From positions 1 to 49,951 of the forward strand of contig NZ_JAQFVG010000300.1 in the NCBI RefSeq assembly GCF_029439455.1: a stretch of DNA of 49,951 bases. The letters are read 5' to 3'. Position 1 is the first letter of the stretch; every line of letters starts with the position of its first letter. Made by a program: the position numbers and the translations under genes. Below the pieces are notes generated by a model that was given only the letters and a program-made list of their open reading frames with translations, did no database searches and was not told the DNA's origin. This document shows, piece after piece, positions 8,368 to 16,978 of the stretch. Origin of the DNA: Caballeronia sp. BR00000012568055. Its GTDB lineage: Bacteria; Pseudomonadota; Gammaproteobacteria; Burkholderiales; Burkholderiaceae.

Positions 8368-8922
8368 TCAGGATTGTTGCATCCACGCCTTGAAGCCATC
8401 GTGCCCAAGGCGTTCGAGCGTTTCGATATTGCGTTCGTAGATATCGGCGGCATCGGGAAACGCGGCGACCGCGCGATCGATGCTCGCTTCGCGCAGCAAG
8501 TGAAAAATCGGATACGGCGCGCGATTCGTGTAGTTGCTGATATCGTCCGGTTCGGTGCCTTCGAATTGATAATGCGGATGAAAACTCGCGATTTGCAGAT
8601 CGCCCGATAATTTCAATTCGGTGAGCAAACGATCCGCGAAGAACAGCGCGTCGGTGTAATCGGTGAAATTGGCGAAGGCGTGCGGCGTGATAAATAGCGT
8701 TGTATCGATTTGTTCGGGATTGCTGTCGTGGAGCAAGCGCAATTCATCGGTTAGTTCGACTACCAAATCTTCCACGCGGCGCACATCGCTAACGACGTAG
8801 CGCACTTGTCCTTTCACGTGCACGCTTTTAGCAAACGGACACAGATTCAGTCCGATCACCGCGCGCGTGAGCCAATGCTGAGTGGCCGCGATCACTTCAT
8901 CGCGGGTACTGCTGTCATTCAT
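8368..8922 (-). CDS. DUF1415 family protein
   Basis: A 184-residue cytosolic protein recognised as DUF1415 from its start (a helical HWLTRAVIGLNLCPFAK segment) and the central SFHPHYQFEGTEPDDISNYTNRAPYP region. The conserved Cys, His and Asp residues could form an active or metal site, but the family has no established function. Its ATG overlaps the stop of the TetR gene (ATGA), so the two are translationally coupled. Confidence 0.85.
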   Translation of the reverse strand: MNDSSTRDEVIAATQHWLTRAVIGLNLCPFAKSVHVKGQVRYVVSDVRRVEDLVVELTDELRLLHDSNPEQIDTTLFITPHAFANFTDYTDALFFADRLLTELKLSGDLQIASFHPHYQFEGTEPDDISNYTNRAPYPIFHLLREASIDRAVAAFPDAADIYERNIETLERLGHDGFKAWMQQS

Positions 8923-9566
8923 ACGTTTTCCTGAGTTTTCTTTAATGCGATTGCCGCATCCAACAACATTCGCGCGATGCGCGGCGCGGCGAGCATCGGC
9001 CCGGAGCCGGGACCATAAGTCTGACTCGTCGCGTAAATGCCGTCCACCAGCAGCGCGAACGATTCCGCCAGTTCGCGCGGATTCGCCGCGCCCGCCGCCG
9101 TGCTGATTTCGGTGAGGCGCCGCATCAAATATTGCTTATTCCGTTCGACCGAAAGACGCGCCGAATGCGCCGGATCGCGGAATTCGCACGCCACGTTCAA
9201 AAACGGACAGCCGCGATAATCCACTGCGGACGCGCGCGCAACAAGATCGTCGAGCGCCTGCAAAAGCTGCGCGGCGGGATCGTCCGGATGTTTGGCGACA
9301 CTCGCCTCGAATCGCTTCTGATAATTCTCGTGCATGCGATCAAGATACGCAGTCACGAGTTCATCTTTTGACGCGAACCGTCGATACAAACTCATCTTGT
9401 TGACGCCCGCGCGCTCCACGACGGCATCGATGCCGATCGCGCGGATGCCGTCGCGATAGAACAACTCCTGCGCGGCGTCGAGCAATTGCGCCTGCGCGGT
9501 CGCGCCGTCGGTGCGGACACTGCGGCGGGCAGGGATTTTAGGCTGGTCGGCGGATGATCGTGTCAC
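8919..9566 (-). CDS. TetR/AcrR-family transcriptional repressor
   Basis: About 215 residues. The N-terminal TetR helix-turn-helix spans roughly residues 24-66, including GIDAVVERAGVNKMSLYRRF. The C-terminal ligand domain is unassigned but has the YRGCPFLN segment common in this subfamily. The GTG at 9566 is preferred over the ATG at 9572: the strong ribosome site AAGGAG (9573-9578) abuts the ATG with no spacing but is 6 bases from the GTG. It is divergent from an MFS exporter; two matching palindromes between them are its likely operators. It is co-transcribed with the DUF1415 gene. Confidence 0.88.
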   Translation of the reverse strand: MTRSSADQPKIPARRSVRTDGATAQAQLLDAAQELFYRDGIRAIGIDAVVERAGVNKMSLYRRFASKDELVTAYLDRMHENYQKRFEASVAKHPDDPAAQLLQALDDLVARASAVDYRGCPFLNVACEFRDPAHSARLSVERNKQYLMRRLTEISTAAGAANPRELAESFALLVDGIYATSQTYGPGSGPMLAAPRIARMLLDAAIALKKTQENV

Positions 9567-9597
9567 AGTCATCTCCTTAAAAGTCGTGCGTGCATGC

Positions 9598-9626
9598 TTG
9601 ACATGTTACCGATCGGTAACTAAGCT
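9598..9626 (+). promoter_or_regulatory. Predicted promoter of the MFS exporter, operator in the spacer
   Basis: A perfect -35 box TTGACA (9598-9603), a 17-bp spacer, and a weak -10 TAAGCT (9621-9626). The spacer is almost entirely the 16-bp TetR palindrome, so occupancy would exclude RNA polymerase. Direction and position fit the exporter at 9687. Confidence 0.6.
9605..9620. promoter_or_regulatory. TetR operator 1
   Basis: GTTACCGATCGGTAAC is a perfect 16-bp palindrome between the divergent tetR and MFS genes. It is the better of two copies and lies between the -35 and -10 boxes of the exporter promoter. Confidence 0.8.
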
Positions 9627-9639
9627 CGCAACTTCAATT

Positions 9640-9655
9640 GTGACCGAGCGGTAAC
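9640..9655. promoter_or_regulatory. TetR operator 2
   Basis: GTGACCGAGCGGTAAC repeats operator 1 with two mismatches, centre-to-centre distance 35 bp. It lies just downstream of the expected exporter transcription start and upstream of tetR, so it may serve autoregulation. Confidence 0.7.
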
Positions 9656-9686
9656 GTCGCCAACTTATCAGACGAACGGAGCAGCG

Positions 9687-10970
9687 ATGAATTGGGTAGC
9701 GAAGCGGTTTGAAGGCCGGATGCACTACGGCTGGATCGTGGTCGGCGTGGTGTTTCTGGTGCTGCTCGCGGCGGCGGGCACGCGCGCCACGCCGAGCGTG
9801 ATGATGCTGCCGCTCGAGAAACAATTCGGCTGGAGCCGCAGCACGATCTCGCTGGCCATTTCGCTCAACCTCGCGCTGTACGGTCTCGCCGGCCCGTTCG
9901 CCGCAGCCGCGATGCAGCGTTTCGGCGTGCGTCCTACGCTGCTCGCCGCGCTGACCACGCTGGCCGCTGGCGTCGCCATTTCGTCGATGATGACCGCGCC
10001 GTGGCAAATGGTGCTCGTCTGGGGCGTGATGGTCGGAAGCGCCACGGGCGTCGCGGCGCTGACGCTGTCGGCGACGGTGGTGAATCGCTGGTTCACCACG
10101 CATCGCGGTCTGGCGATGGGCATTCTCACCGCGAGTTCAGCGACCGGCCAGCTCGTGTTCCTGCCGTTCCTTGCATCGATTTCCGAACATCACGGCTGGC
10201 GTCCGGTCGTGTTCGTGGTGGCAATCGCGGCGGCGATCGTGGTGCCGCTGGTCGCGTGGCTGCTGCCCGAGCGTCCGGTGAACGTTGGTCTGCATCCGGT
10301 TGGCCAATCCGCCGATACACCGCCCGCCGCGCTGCCGCCGCCGAAGAATCCGATCAAGGTCGCATTCGGCACGCTGGCGATGGCGAGCAAAACGCGCGAT
10401 TTCTGGCTGCTGTTCTTCAGTTTCTTCGTCTGCGGCGCAAGCACGAACGGTTATGTCGGCACGCACCTGATCGCGATGTGCTCCGACTACGGCATGACGC
10501 AAGTGCAAGGCGCGACGTTGCTGGCCACAATGGGCATCTTCGATTTGTTCGGCACGACGCTGTCGGGCTGGCTGTCGGACCGCTTCAACGCGCGCTATCT
10601 GCTGTTCTGGTACTACGGTCTGCGCGGCTTGTCGCTGATTTATTTGCCGTACGCATTTGGTATCGACTTCTTCGGTTTGCCGCTGTTCGCCGTGTTTTAC
10701 GGGCTGGATTGGATCGCCACCGTGCCGCCGACCGTGCGTCTCGCCACCGATGTCTACGGCCGCGACACCGCGCCGATCGTGTTCGGCTGGGTGGTCGCGG
10801 GGCATCAGCTTGGCGCGGCGTTCGCGGCGCTCGGCGCGGGCATGCTGCGCACGAGCCTCGGCAGCTACACGGTCGCGACGATGATCTCGGGCGGTCTGTG
10901 CCTCGTCGCGGCGGTGACGGTGCTGCGGATTCATCGTATCGGGCGATCGGCGGGCGTGGCGGCGACCTGA
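9687..10970 (+). CDS. MFS transporter (OFA/MCT-like)
   Basis: A 427-residue inner-membrane protein with about twelve membrane segments. The N-terminal YGWIVVGVVF segment and the FGWSRSTISLAIS motif before the second helix are typical of MFS proteins related to oxalate/formate and monocarboxylate carriers. A charged loop in the middle divides the two six-helix halves. A ribosome site CGGAG lies 5-6 bases before the ATG. Control by the divergent TetR protein suggests an induced carrier. Substrate unknown; an organic acid is the family-based guess. The nitroreductase gene follows after 98 bases. Confidence 0.85.
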   Translation: MNWVAKRFEGRMHYGWIVVGVVFLVLLAAAGTRATPSVMMLPLEKQFGWSRSTISLAISLNLALYGLAGPFAAAAMQRFGVRPTLLAALTTLAAGVAISSMMTAPWQMVLVWGVMVGSATGVAALTLSATVVNRWFTTHRGLAMGILTASSATGQLVFLPFLASISEHHGWRPVVFVVAIAAAIVVPLVAWLLPERPVNVGLHPVGQSADTPPAALPPPKNPIKVAFGTLAMASKTRDFWLLFFSFFVCGASTNGYVGTHLIAMCSDYGMTQVQGATLLATMGIFDLFGTTLSGWLSDRFNARYLLFWYYGLRGLSLIYLPYAFGIDFFGLPLFAVFYGLDWIATVPPTVRLATDVYGRDTAPIVFGWVVAGHQLGAAFAALGAGMLRTSLGSYTVATMISGGLCLVAAVTVLRIHRIGRSAGVAAT

Positions 10971-11068
10971 TCCGGATCGGGCGTCCTTGTTATCCTTGTC
11001 GCAAACGCGGCGCGCATTTTTGTCGATGCGCACCGTTTGTTTTTCCGCTTCCCGACAAGGACAAAGCC

Positions 11069-11665
11069 ATGACCGCAAAACCTGCTCCGACCGACATCGA
11101 TATCCACGAGCTTTTCTCGGGCCGCTGGAGCCCGCGTGCGTTTTCCGATCAGCCGGTGGATCGTGCGCAACTGCATCAGGTGCTCGAAGCGGCGCGTTGG
11201 GCGCCTTCATCGAGCAATTTGCAGCCGTGGCGATTCCTCGTATTCGATCGACAACGCCACGCCGCCGAATTCCAGCGCGCGTACGACACGCTGATGCCCG
11301 GCAACAAGGCGTGGAACGTGACCGTGCCGGTGCTGATTTGCGTCACGGCGACCACGGTCACGCCAAAGGGCGATCCCGCCAAAACCGCCGCCTACGACAC
11401 CGGCGCCGCCGCGATGGCGCTCGTCTTGCAAGCCCACGCGCTCGGCCTGGCGACGCATCAAATGGGCGGCTTCGACCGCGACGCGTTCCGCAGCGCTTTC
11501 TCGATTCCCTCCGACATACAAATCATCGCGGTGATCGCGCTCGGCCATTTCGGCGACGTCGATAAGCTCGACGACACGCTGCGCGAACGCGAAGCCGCGC
11601 CGCGTGCGCGCAAGCCGCTGGGTGAATCGGCATTCGAAGGCGCGTGGAATCGCGCGTTCGAATAA
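11069..11665 (+). CDS. Nitroreductase-family FMN oxidoreductase
   Basis: A 198-residue flavoprotein. The RWSPRAF segment (about residues 19-25) and AARWAPSSSNLQPWRF (about 40-56) are the FMN-phosphate and flavin contacts of the nitroreductase family, and the GLATHQMGGFD region forms the other side of the site. The ATG at 11069 is preceded by ACAAGG. The in-frame extension upstream overlaps the MFS gene out of frame and is not expected to be coding. Likely an NAD(P)H-dependent reductase of nitro or quinone compounds. Converges with the next MFS gene, 7 bases apart. Confidence 0.87.
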   Translation: MTAKPAPTDIDIHELFSGRWSPRAFSDQPVDRAQLHQVLEAARWAPSSSNLQPWRFLVFDRQRHAAEFQRAYDTLMPGNKAWNVTVPVLICVTATTVTPKGDPAKTAAYDTGAAAMALVLQAHALGLATHQMGGFDRDAFRSAFSIPSDIQIIAVIALGHFGDVDKLDDTLREREAAPRARKPLGESAFEGAWNRAFE

Positions 11666-11672
11666 TCCAGCC

Positions 11673-13136
11673 TTAGTCGGCGGAAGCATCCGCGGCCGAC
11701 AGCGGCCGCGCGATTTCTTCGAGCGATTTCCGCTCCGCCGCGATACCCCAAATCCCCGCGACAATCGCCGCCGCGATCATCAGCGCCGAGCCGATCAGAT
11801 AGCCGATAAACACCGCGCCGCGCTCGTGTGTATCGATCAAATGCCCGAATAGCGTCGGCCCGATGATGCCGCCGAGCGCCGTGCCGAACGCATAGAAAAC
11901 GGCAATCGCCAGCGCGCGAATTTCGAGCGGAAAGGTTTCGCTCACTGTCAGATACGCCGAACTCGCCGCCGCCGACGCGAAGAAGAAAATCACCATCCAC
12001 GCGATGGTCTGCGTCGTCACGGTGAGCATGCCTTGCATGAACATCCATCCGCTGATGGTCAGCAAAATGCCGGAAATCGCGTACGTGAACGCGATCATGC
12101 GTCGCCGGCCAATCACATCGAACAGCTTGCCGAGCAGCACCGGACCAAGGAAATTGCCTGCCGCGAACGGCAGCACGTACCAGCCGATGTGATCGCCCGG
12201 CACCTTGTAGAAGTCGGTCAGCACGAGCGCGTAGGTGAAGAAAATCGCGTTGTAGAAGAACGCCTGCGCGGTCATCAGCATCAGCCCGACCAGCGAGCGC
12301 CGCCGATGCACCTTGAACAGAGAATGCGCGACTTCGCGTAACGGCGTGCCTTCGCGCGCCTTCAGCCGCAGCGGTTTGACGGGAGTATCCGGAATCTGGC
12401 CGCCGTGTTCGCGGAAGTGCGCCTCGATCTCTTCGACGACCTGTTTCGCCTCGTCGAGCCTGTTATGCGTAATAAGCCAGCGCGGACTCTCCGGCACCCA
12501 CATCCGCATAAAGAGAATCGACAAACCGAGCGCCGCGCCGATCAGAAAGCACGCGCGCCAGCCCCAATCGGGCGGCATCAGACCCGGATCGAGCAGCACG
12601 AGCGATCCACCCGCGCCGATCGCCGCGCCAACCCAAAACGTGCCGTTGATGGCGAGATCGGTGCGGCCGCGATAGTGCGCGGGCGTGAATTCCTGAATCG
12701 TCGAATTGATGGCCGTATATTCGCCGCCGATCCCCGCGCCTGTCAGAAACCGAAACAGCACGAACGACGCCAAATCCCACGAAAACGCCGTTGCAGCGGT
12801 CGCCGCGACGTAGAGGAACAAAGTGATGAAAAACAGCTTGCGGCGTCCCAGACGGTCTGTGAGCCAGCCGAAACCGAGCGCGCCGAGCACCGCCCCCGCG
12901 ATATACGCGCTCCCGCCAATTCCCACATCCGCGTTCGAAAAATGCAGCGCCGGACTCGCTTTCAGCGCGCTCGCCACCGCGCCCGCCAGCGTCACTTCGA
13001 GTCCGTCGAGCAGCCAAGTGATGCCGAGCGCGAACACGATCAGCGTGTGAAAGCGGCCCCACGGCAGGCGGTCGAGGCGGCCGGGAAGATCGGTTTCGAT
13101 CACGTCGGATCGTTCTGTCGATGCGGTTTCGCTCAT
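11673..13136 (-). CDS. MFS transporter, sugar-porter/AAHS-like
   Basis: A 487-residue membrane protein with about twelve hydrophobic segments. The loop between helices 2 and 3 carries the MFS motif GWLTDRLGRRK, and helix 4 is followed by GAGIGGEYTAINS, as in metabolite:H+ and sugar-porter MFS carriers. PESPRW after helix 6 is a sugar-porter signature. A long charged central loop (about residues 230-280) separates the halves. It stands alone on the minus strand, divergent from the Hsp70 gene. Substrate cannot be told. Confidence 0.85.
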   Translation of the reverse strand: MSETASTERSDVIETDLPGRLDRLPWGRFHTLIVFALGITWLLDGLEVTLAGAVASALKASPALHFSNADVGIGGSAYIAGAVLGALGFGWLTDRLGRRKLFFITLFLYVAATAATAFSWDLASFVLFRFLTGAGIGGEYTAINSTIQEFTPAHYRGRTDLAINGTFWVGAAIGAGGSLVLLDPGLMPPDWGWRACFLIGAALGLSILFMRMWVPESPRWLITHNRLDEAKQVVEEIEAHFREHGGQIPDTPVKPLRLKAREGTPLREVAHSLFKVHRRRSLVGLMLMTAQAFFYNAIFFTYALVLTDFYKVPGDHIGWYVLPFAAGNFLGPVLLGKLFDVIGRRRMIAFTYAISGILLTISGWMFMQGMLTVTTQTIAWMVIFFFASAAASSAYLTVSETFPLEIRALAIAVFYAFGTALGGIIGPTLFGHLIDTHERGAVFIGYLIGSALMIAAAIVAGIWGIAAERKSLEEIARPLSAADASAD

Positions 13137-13350
13137 AAGATTGGGCGCGCTTTCTGCTGCTCACTCACGCACCGATGAAAGAGAAGAAATTGCCGCTCCG
13201 ACAGCAAGTTGCATTCCGCTTTGGTCGAAACCTGTCGAATGACGCTGCCGGTTGAGAATTACTGCGATCGCGGTTGATGCAGGACTTCTTACGTGTTAAA
13301 AACGCGATCCACTTTGCACGCGGCGCGCCGTTGCTGCGCCGCCTCACGCC

Positions 13351-14601
13351 ATGACTTACTGTGCGATCGATTTCGGCACGTCGAACTCCGCCGTCGCCTT
13401 GCCCGATGGCCTGAAAATCCGGCTCGCGCCGGTCGAGGGCGACGCCGTCACGCTGCCGACAGCCGTCTTTTTCAACACTGACGAGAATAACCAGTCGTAC
13501 GGGCGCGCGGCGCTCGAGGCGTATATCGACGGATTCGACGGCCGTCTGATGCGCTCGATGAAGAGCATTCTCGGCTCGCCGCTCGCTGACACCAGTACCG
13601 ATCTCGGCGACGGCTCGGCAATCAAATACACCGACGTCATCACGCTGTTCCTTCAGCATCTGAAGCAGAAGGCGCAAAAGCTCGCCGCGGAGCCGCTTAC
13701 GCGCGCCGTGCTGGGCCGCCCGGTCTTTTTCGTCGATGACGACCCGCGTGCCGACAATCTGGCGCAGAAGCAACTCGAAGCGTGCGCGCACGCCGTCGGT
13801 TTGAAGGAAATCCACTTCCAGTACGAACCGATCGCCGCCGCGTTCGATTACGAAGCGCGTCTGACGCAGGAAGGGCTGGTGCTCGTCGCGGATATCGGCG
13901 GCGGTACGTCGGACTTTTCGCTGGTCCGCGTAGGGCCCGAACGCGCGAAGCATATGGATCGCAAAAGCGATGTGCTGGCGCATCACGGCGTGCACGTCGC
14001 GGGCACGGACTTCGACCGCCGCGTGGAGTTATCGACCATTCTGCGTGAGCTTGGCTATCAGACGCTCGATCCGCAGGGCCGCGAGGTGCCGAATCGCGTG
14101 TATTTCGATCTGGCGACGTGGCATCTGATCAACACGGTCTACACGCCCAAGCGCGTCAGCGAATTGCAGTTGATGCGCCATCTTTACCCGGACACGCATT
14201 TCCACGATCGCCTGATGCGCGTCGTCGATCGCCGGCTCGGGCACGCGCTGACCGCGCACGCGGAAGAAGCCAAGATCGATGTCGCCGCTGGCGGCACGAC
14301 CGAAATCGATATGGAAGAGGTGGAAGAAGCGTTGCGCGTGGCCTTCGACGAGCAAAAGCTGATCGAAGCGGGGCGCGATGAGACGCAGCGGATCGTGCAA
14401 TCGGCGCGTGAGACGGTGAAGCGCGCGGGAATCGCGGAAACGGACGTCAGCGCGATTTATTTCACGGGTGGCACCACTGGCCTGCGTTTTCTGTCCGAGG
14501 CGCTCTCAGCCGCGTTTCCGGCCGCTCAGCCGGTTTTCGGCGATCGTCTCGCCAGCGTCGCGACAGGACTCGGTATTTACGCCCAACGAGTCTTTGGCTG
14601 A
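13351..14601 (+). CDS. yegD: Hsp70-family protein, YegD-like
   Basis: A 416-residue protein made of the Hsp70/actin-type ATPase domain only. The first phosphate loop is DFGTSNS (residues 7-13), the second is DIGGGTSDFS (181-190), and the adenosine motif GGTTGLRFL lies near residue 377. The substrate-binding domain and lid of DnaK are absent. This is the architecture of E. coli YegD (about 450 residues), an uncharacterised chaperone-like ATPase. It runs tail to tail with the cold-shock gene and shares its terminator. Upstream 214 bases contain no obvious heat-shock promoter that I can assign. Confidence 0.85.
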   Translation: MTYCAIDFGTSNSAVALPDGLKIRLAPVEGDAVTLPTAVFFNTDENNQSYGRAALEAYIDGFDGRLMRSMKSILGSPLADTSTDLGDGSAIKYTDVITLFLQHLKQKAQKLAAEPLTRAVLGRPVFFVDDDPRADNLAQKQLEACAHAVGLKEIHFQYEPIAAAFDYEARLTQEGLVLVADIGGGTSDFSLVRVGPERAKHMDRKSDVLAHHGVHVAGTDFDRRVELSTILRELGYQTLDPQGREVPNRVYFDLATWHLINTVYTPKRVSELQLMRHLYPDTHFHDRLMRVVDRRLGHALTAHAEEAKIDVAAGGTTEIDMEEVEEALRVAFDEQKLIEAGRDETQRIVQSARETVKRAGIAETDVSAIYFTGGTTGLRFLSEALSAAFPAAQPVFGDRLASVATGLGIYAQRVFG

Positions 14602-14627
14602 AACAGTCATATTTGGTGTCAACAACA

Positions 14628-14653
14628 AAAAACCCCGCCGAAGCGGGGTTTTT
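14628..14653. terminator. Bidirectional terminator between yegD and cspA
   Basis: An 11-bp stem AAAAACCCCGC / GCGGGGTTTTT with a CGAA tetraloop. A run of A on one side and T on the other lets it end both convergent transcripts. Confidence 0.9.
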
Positions 14654-14674
14654 CTTGCGGAATTCTCGCGAGCC

Positions 14675-14878
14675 TTAGGCCGGCTTGATGTTCGCTGCTT
14701 GCTTGCCCTTCGGGCCAGTCTTCACTTCGTAGGTAACCTTTTGGTTTTCCTGAAGCGTCTTGAAGCCTTCGATGCGGATTTCCGAGAAGTGCGCGAACAG
14801 ATCTTCGCCGCCGCCATCCGGAGTGATGAAGCCAAAGCCCTTTGCGTCATTGAACCACTTGACGGTACCGGTTTCCAT
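14675..14878 (-). CDS. cspA: Cold-shock protein, CspA family
   Basis: A 67-residue single cold-shock domain. RNP1 is KGFGFI (residues 13-18) and RNP2 is DLFAHF (about 26-31), the aromatic patches that bind single-stranded RNA or DNA. Length and sequence are those of the betaproteobacterial CspA/CspD group. A strong promoter about 150 bases upstream implies a leader near 140 bases, a hallmark of cold-shock mRNAs. The paralogue cannot be specified; the symbol denotes the family. Confidence 0.95.
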   Translation of the reverse strand: METGTVKWFNDAKGFGFITPDGGGEDLFAHFSEIRIEGFKTLQENQKVTYEVKTGPKGKQAANIKPA

Positions 14879-15024
14879 GTTACTTGTTCCAAAAAATTGA
14901 TGAATAAGGCCGAAGCCAGGGGTGCATGAAAATCAAGGAAGGGGCAATGGGACCAACCGGAATACCGTGATGGCGAACCTACGAAAGAACCACTTCACTC
15001 GCCACTTGAAATCCTGCAAGAAGC

Positions 15025-15053
15025 TTTATACGGCTAATCCATTTCGCGGTCAA
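15025..15053 (-). promoter_or_regulatory. Predicted sigma-70 promoter of the cold-shock gene
   Basis: On the minus strand TTGACC (15048-15053), 17 bases, then TATAAA (15025-15030). The start would be near 15018, giving a 5' leader of about 140 bases. Confidence 0.72.
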
Positions 15054-15191
15054 ATAATATCCGACCAGGCTGAAGGGGTTTTTTTGAGATGATCGGCGAA
15101 AACGTTACGCCATCAGATCCTCACAGCACAAAACTGACCTGAGATTAAGCAGCATTTATGCAATTTGTCGTCGCCGTGGCTGCAATCGAAA

Positions 15192-15231
15192 GGTGCAACC
15201 GTTAAACTACGCGCCAAATTTTGGTTGCACC
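15192..15231 (+). repeat. Inverted repeat upstream of the APC permease gene
   Basis: GGTGCAACC (15192-15200) and GGTTGCACC (15223-15231) are perfect 9-bp arms with a 22-base spacer, ending 96 bases before the permease start. A second small hairpin, CCGGC-ATC-GCCGG (15230-15242), shares two bases with the right arm, so both cannot form fully. It may be an operator or an RNA switch; no T run follows. Confidence 0.45.
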
Positions 15232-15327
15232 GGCATCGCCGGGCGTCGGGCTCGATTCTGGCGTCCGAGGGCGGGATTTGTCCCCGAAATCAAGAATTGC
15301 CTGCGATGCGAGACATAGGAGAAGAAT

Positions 15328-16923
15328 GTGACGACTAGTTCGATACAACGAAACATCGGCCCGTGGGCGCTCATGCTGACGGGTCTCGGGTCCATCATCG
15401 GGTCGGGATGGCTGTTCGGCGCGTGGGAGGCTGCGAAGATCGCCGGGCCGGCTGCGCTGCTGGCGTGGGTGATCGGCGCGGTCGTCATCATGGCGATTGC
15501 GCTGACTTACGCCGAACTCGGCGCGACGTTCCCGGAATCCGGCGGCATGGTTCGATACGCACGCTATTCGCACGGCGCGCTGGTCGGATTTATCAGCGCG
15601 TGGGCGAATTGGATCGCGATCGTATCGGTGATTCCGATCGAAGCGGAAGCGTCCATTCAGTACATGAGCACGTGGCCGTATGACTGGGCGCATGCGCTCT
15701 TTGTCAACGAAACGTTAACGACCACGGGCATCGCGTTATCGGCGTTGCTAGTGATTGTGTATTTCATGCTGAATTATTGGGGCGTGAAGGTGTTCGCGCG
15801 CGCCAATACCGCGATCACCATTTTCAAATTCCTGATTCCCGGCGCGACCATCGCCGGGCTGATCTACACCGGCTTTCACTCGCAGAACTTCGGCACGAGC
15901 ACGACATTCGCGCCGTACGGCTGGCCAGCGGTGCTGACGGCCGTGGCGACCAGCGGCATCGTATTCAGCTTCAACGGTTTTCAGAGCCCGGTGAATCTGG
16001 CGGGCGAAGCGCGTCATCCTTCGACGAGCATTCCGTTCGCGGTGATCGGCTCGATTCTGCTCGCGCTCGTGATTTACGTGCTGCTTCAGGTCGCGTACAT
16101 CGGCGCGGTGAATCCGGCTGACGTGCTGAAGGGCTGGAACCACTTCAACTTCGCGTCGCCGTTCGCGGAACTGGCGCTGGCGCTGAGCCTGAACTGGCTC
16201 GCCGTGCTCCTTTATGTCGATGCCTTCGTCAGCCCGAGCGGCACCGGCACGACCTACATGGCCACCACCACCCGCATGATTTACGCGATGGAGCGCAACA
16301 ACACGATGCCCAAGATGTTCGGCAACGTGCATCCGTTCTACGGCGTGCCGCGTCAGGCGATGTGGTTCAACCTGCTCGTGTCCTTCATATTCCTGTTCTT
16401 CTTCCGCGGTTGGGGCACGCTGGCGGCGGTGATTTCGGTGGCCACGGTGATTTCATACCTCACGGGTCCGGTCAGCTTGATGGCGCTGCGCCGCGCCGCG
16501 CCGGATCTGGATCGCCCGGTCAGTCTGCCGCTGATGGGCGCGGTTGCGCCGTTCGCGTTCGTGTGTGCGTCGCTGGTGCTGTATTGGGCGAAGTGGCCGC
16601 TGACTGGCGAAATCATCCTGCTGATGGTCGTCGCGCTGCCGGTGTACTTCTACTTTCAGGGCAAGACCGGTTTCGCCGGCTGGGGCCGCGATCTGAAGGC
16701 CGCGTGGTGGCTGATCGCCTATTTGCCGACGATGGCGGTGCTGTCGCTGATCGGCAGCAAAGAATTCGGCGGCAGCGGCGTGCTGCCGTACGGCTGGGAC
16801 ATGGCGGTCGTCGGCGTGTGCGCGCTGGTGTTCTACTACTGGGGCGTGCACACCGGCTATCGCACGGACTATCTGGACGAGCGCGAAAGCCACGAAGACA
16901 TTCTCAACGAAGTCGGCGCGTAA
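15328..16923 (+). CDS. APC-superfamily amino acid permease
   Basis: A 531-residue membrane protein with 12 or more hydrophobic helices. The start contains GSIIGSGWLFG, the unwound first-helix substrate motif of amino acid-polyamine-organocation carriers, followed by ALTYAELGATFPESGG in helix 2. Initiation is at GTG 15328 with ribosome site AGGAG 6 bases upstream; the ATG two bases earlier is followed at once by a stop in its own frame. The substrate is probably an amino acid or amine but not identifiable. A terminator follows. Confidence 0.87.
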   Translation: MTTSSIQRNIGPWALMLTGLGSIIGSGWLFGAWEAAKIAGPAALLAWVIGAVVIMAIALTYAELGATFPESGGMVRYARYSHGALVGFISAWANWIAIVSVIPIEAEASIQYMSTWPYDWAHALFVNETLTTTGIALSALLVIVYFMLNYWGVKVFARANTAITIFKFLIPGATIAGLIYTGFHSQNFGTSTTFAPYGWPAVLTAVATSGIVFSFNGFQSPVNLAGEARHPSTSIPFAVIGSILLALVIYVLLQVAYIGAVNPADVLKGWNHFNFASPFAELALALSLNWLAVLLYVDAFVSPSGTGTTYMATTTRMIYAMERNNTMPKMFGNVHPFYGVPRQAMWFNLLVSFIFLFFFRGWGTLAAVISVATVISYLTGPVSLMALRRAAPDLDRPVSLPLMGAVAPFAFVCASLVLYWAKWPLTGEIILLMVVALPVYFYFQGKTGFAGWGRDLKAAWWLIAYLPTMAVLSLIGSKEFGGSGVLPYGWDMAVVGVCALVFYYWGVHTGYRTDYLDERESHEDILNEVGA

Positions 16924-16948
16924 GCCGGTTTCGCGAGCAAGCGAAAAG

Positions 16949-16978
16949 GCCCGCCTGAGCAATCAGGCGGGCGTTTTT
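16949..16978 (+). terminator. Terminator after the APC permease
   Basis: A 10-bp perfect stem GCCCGCCTGA / TCAGGCGGGC with a GCAA tetraloop followed by GTTTTT. It overlaps the stop of the convergent dioxygenase gene by one base. Confidence 0.92.

Noticed and set aside
10001..11068. Upstream extension of the nitroreductase frame
   Set aside because: It overlaps the MFS gene in another frame; family match starts only at 11069.
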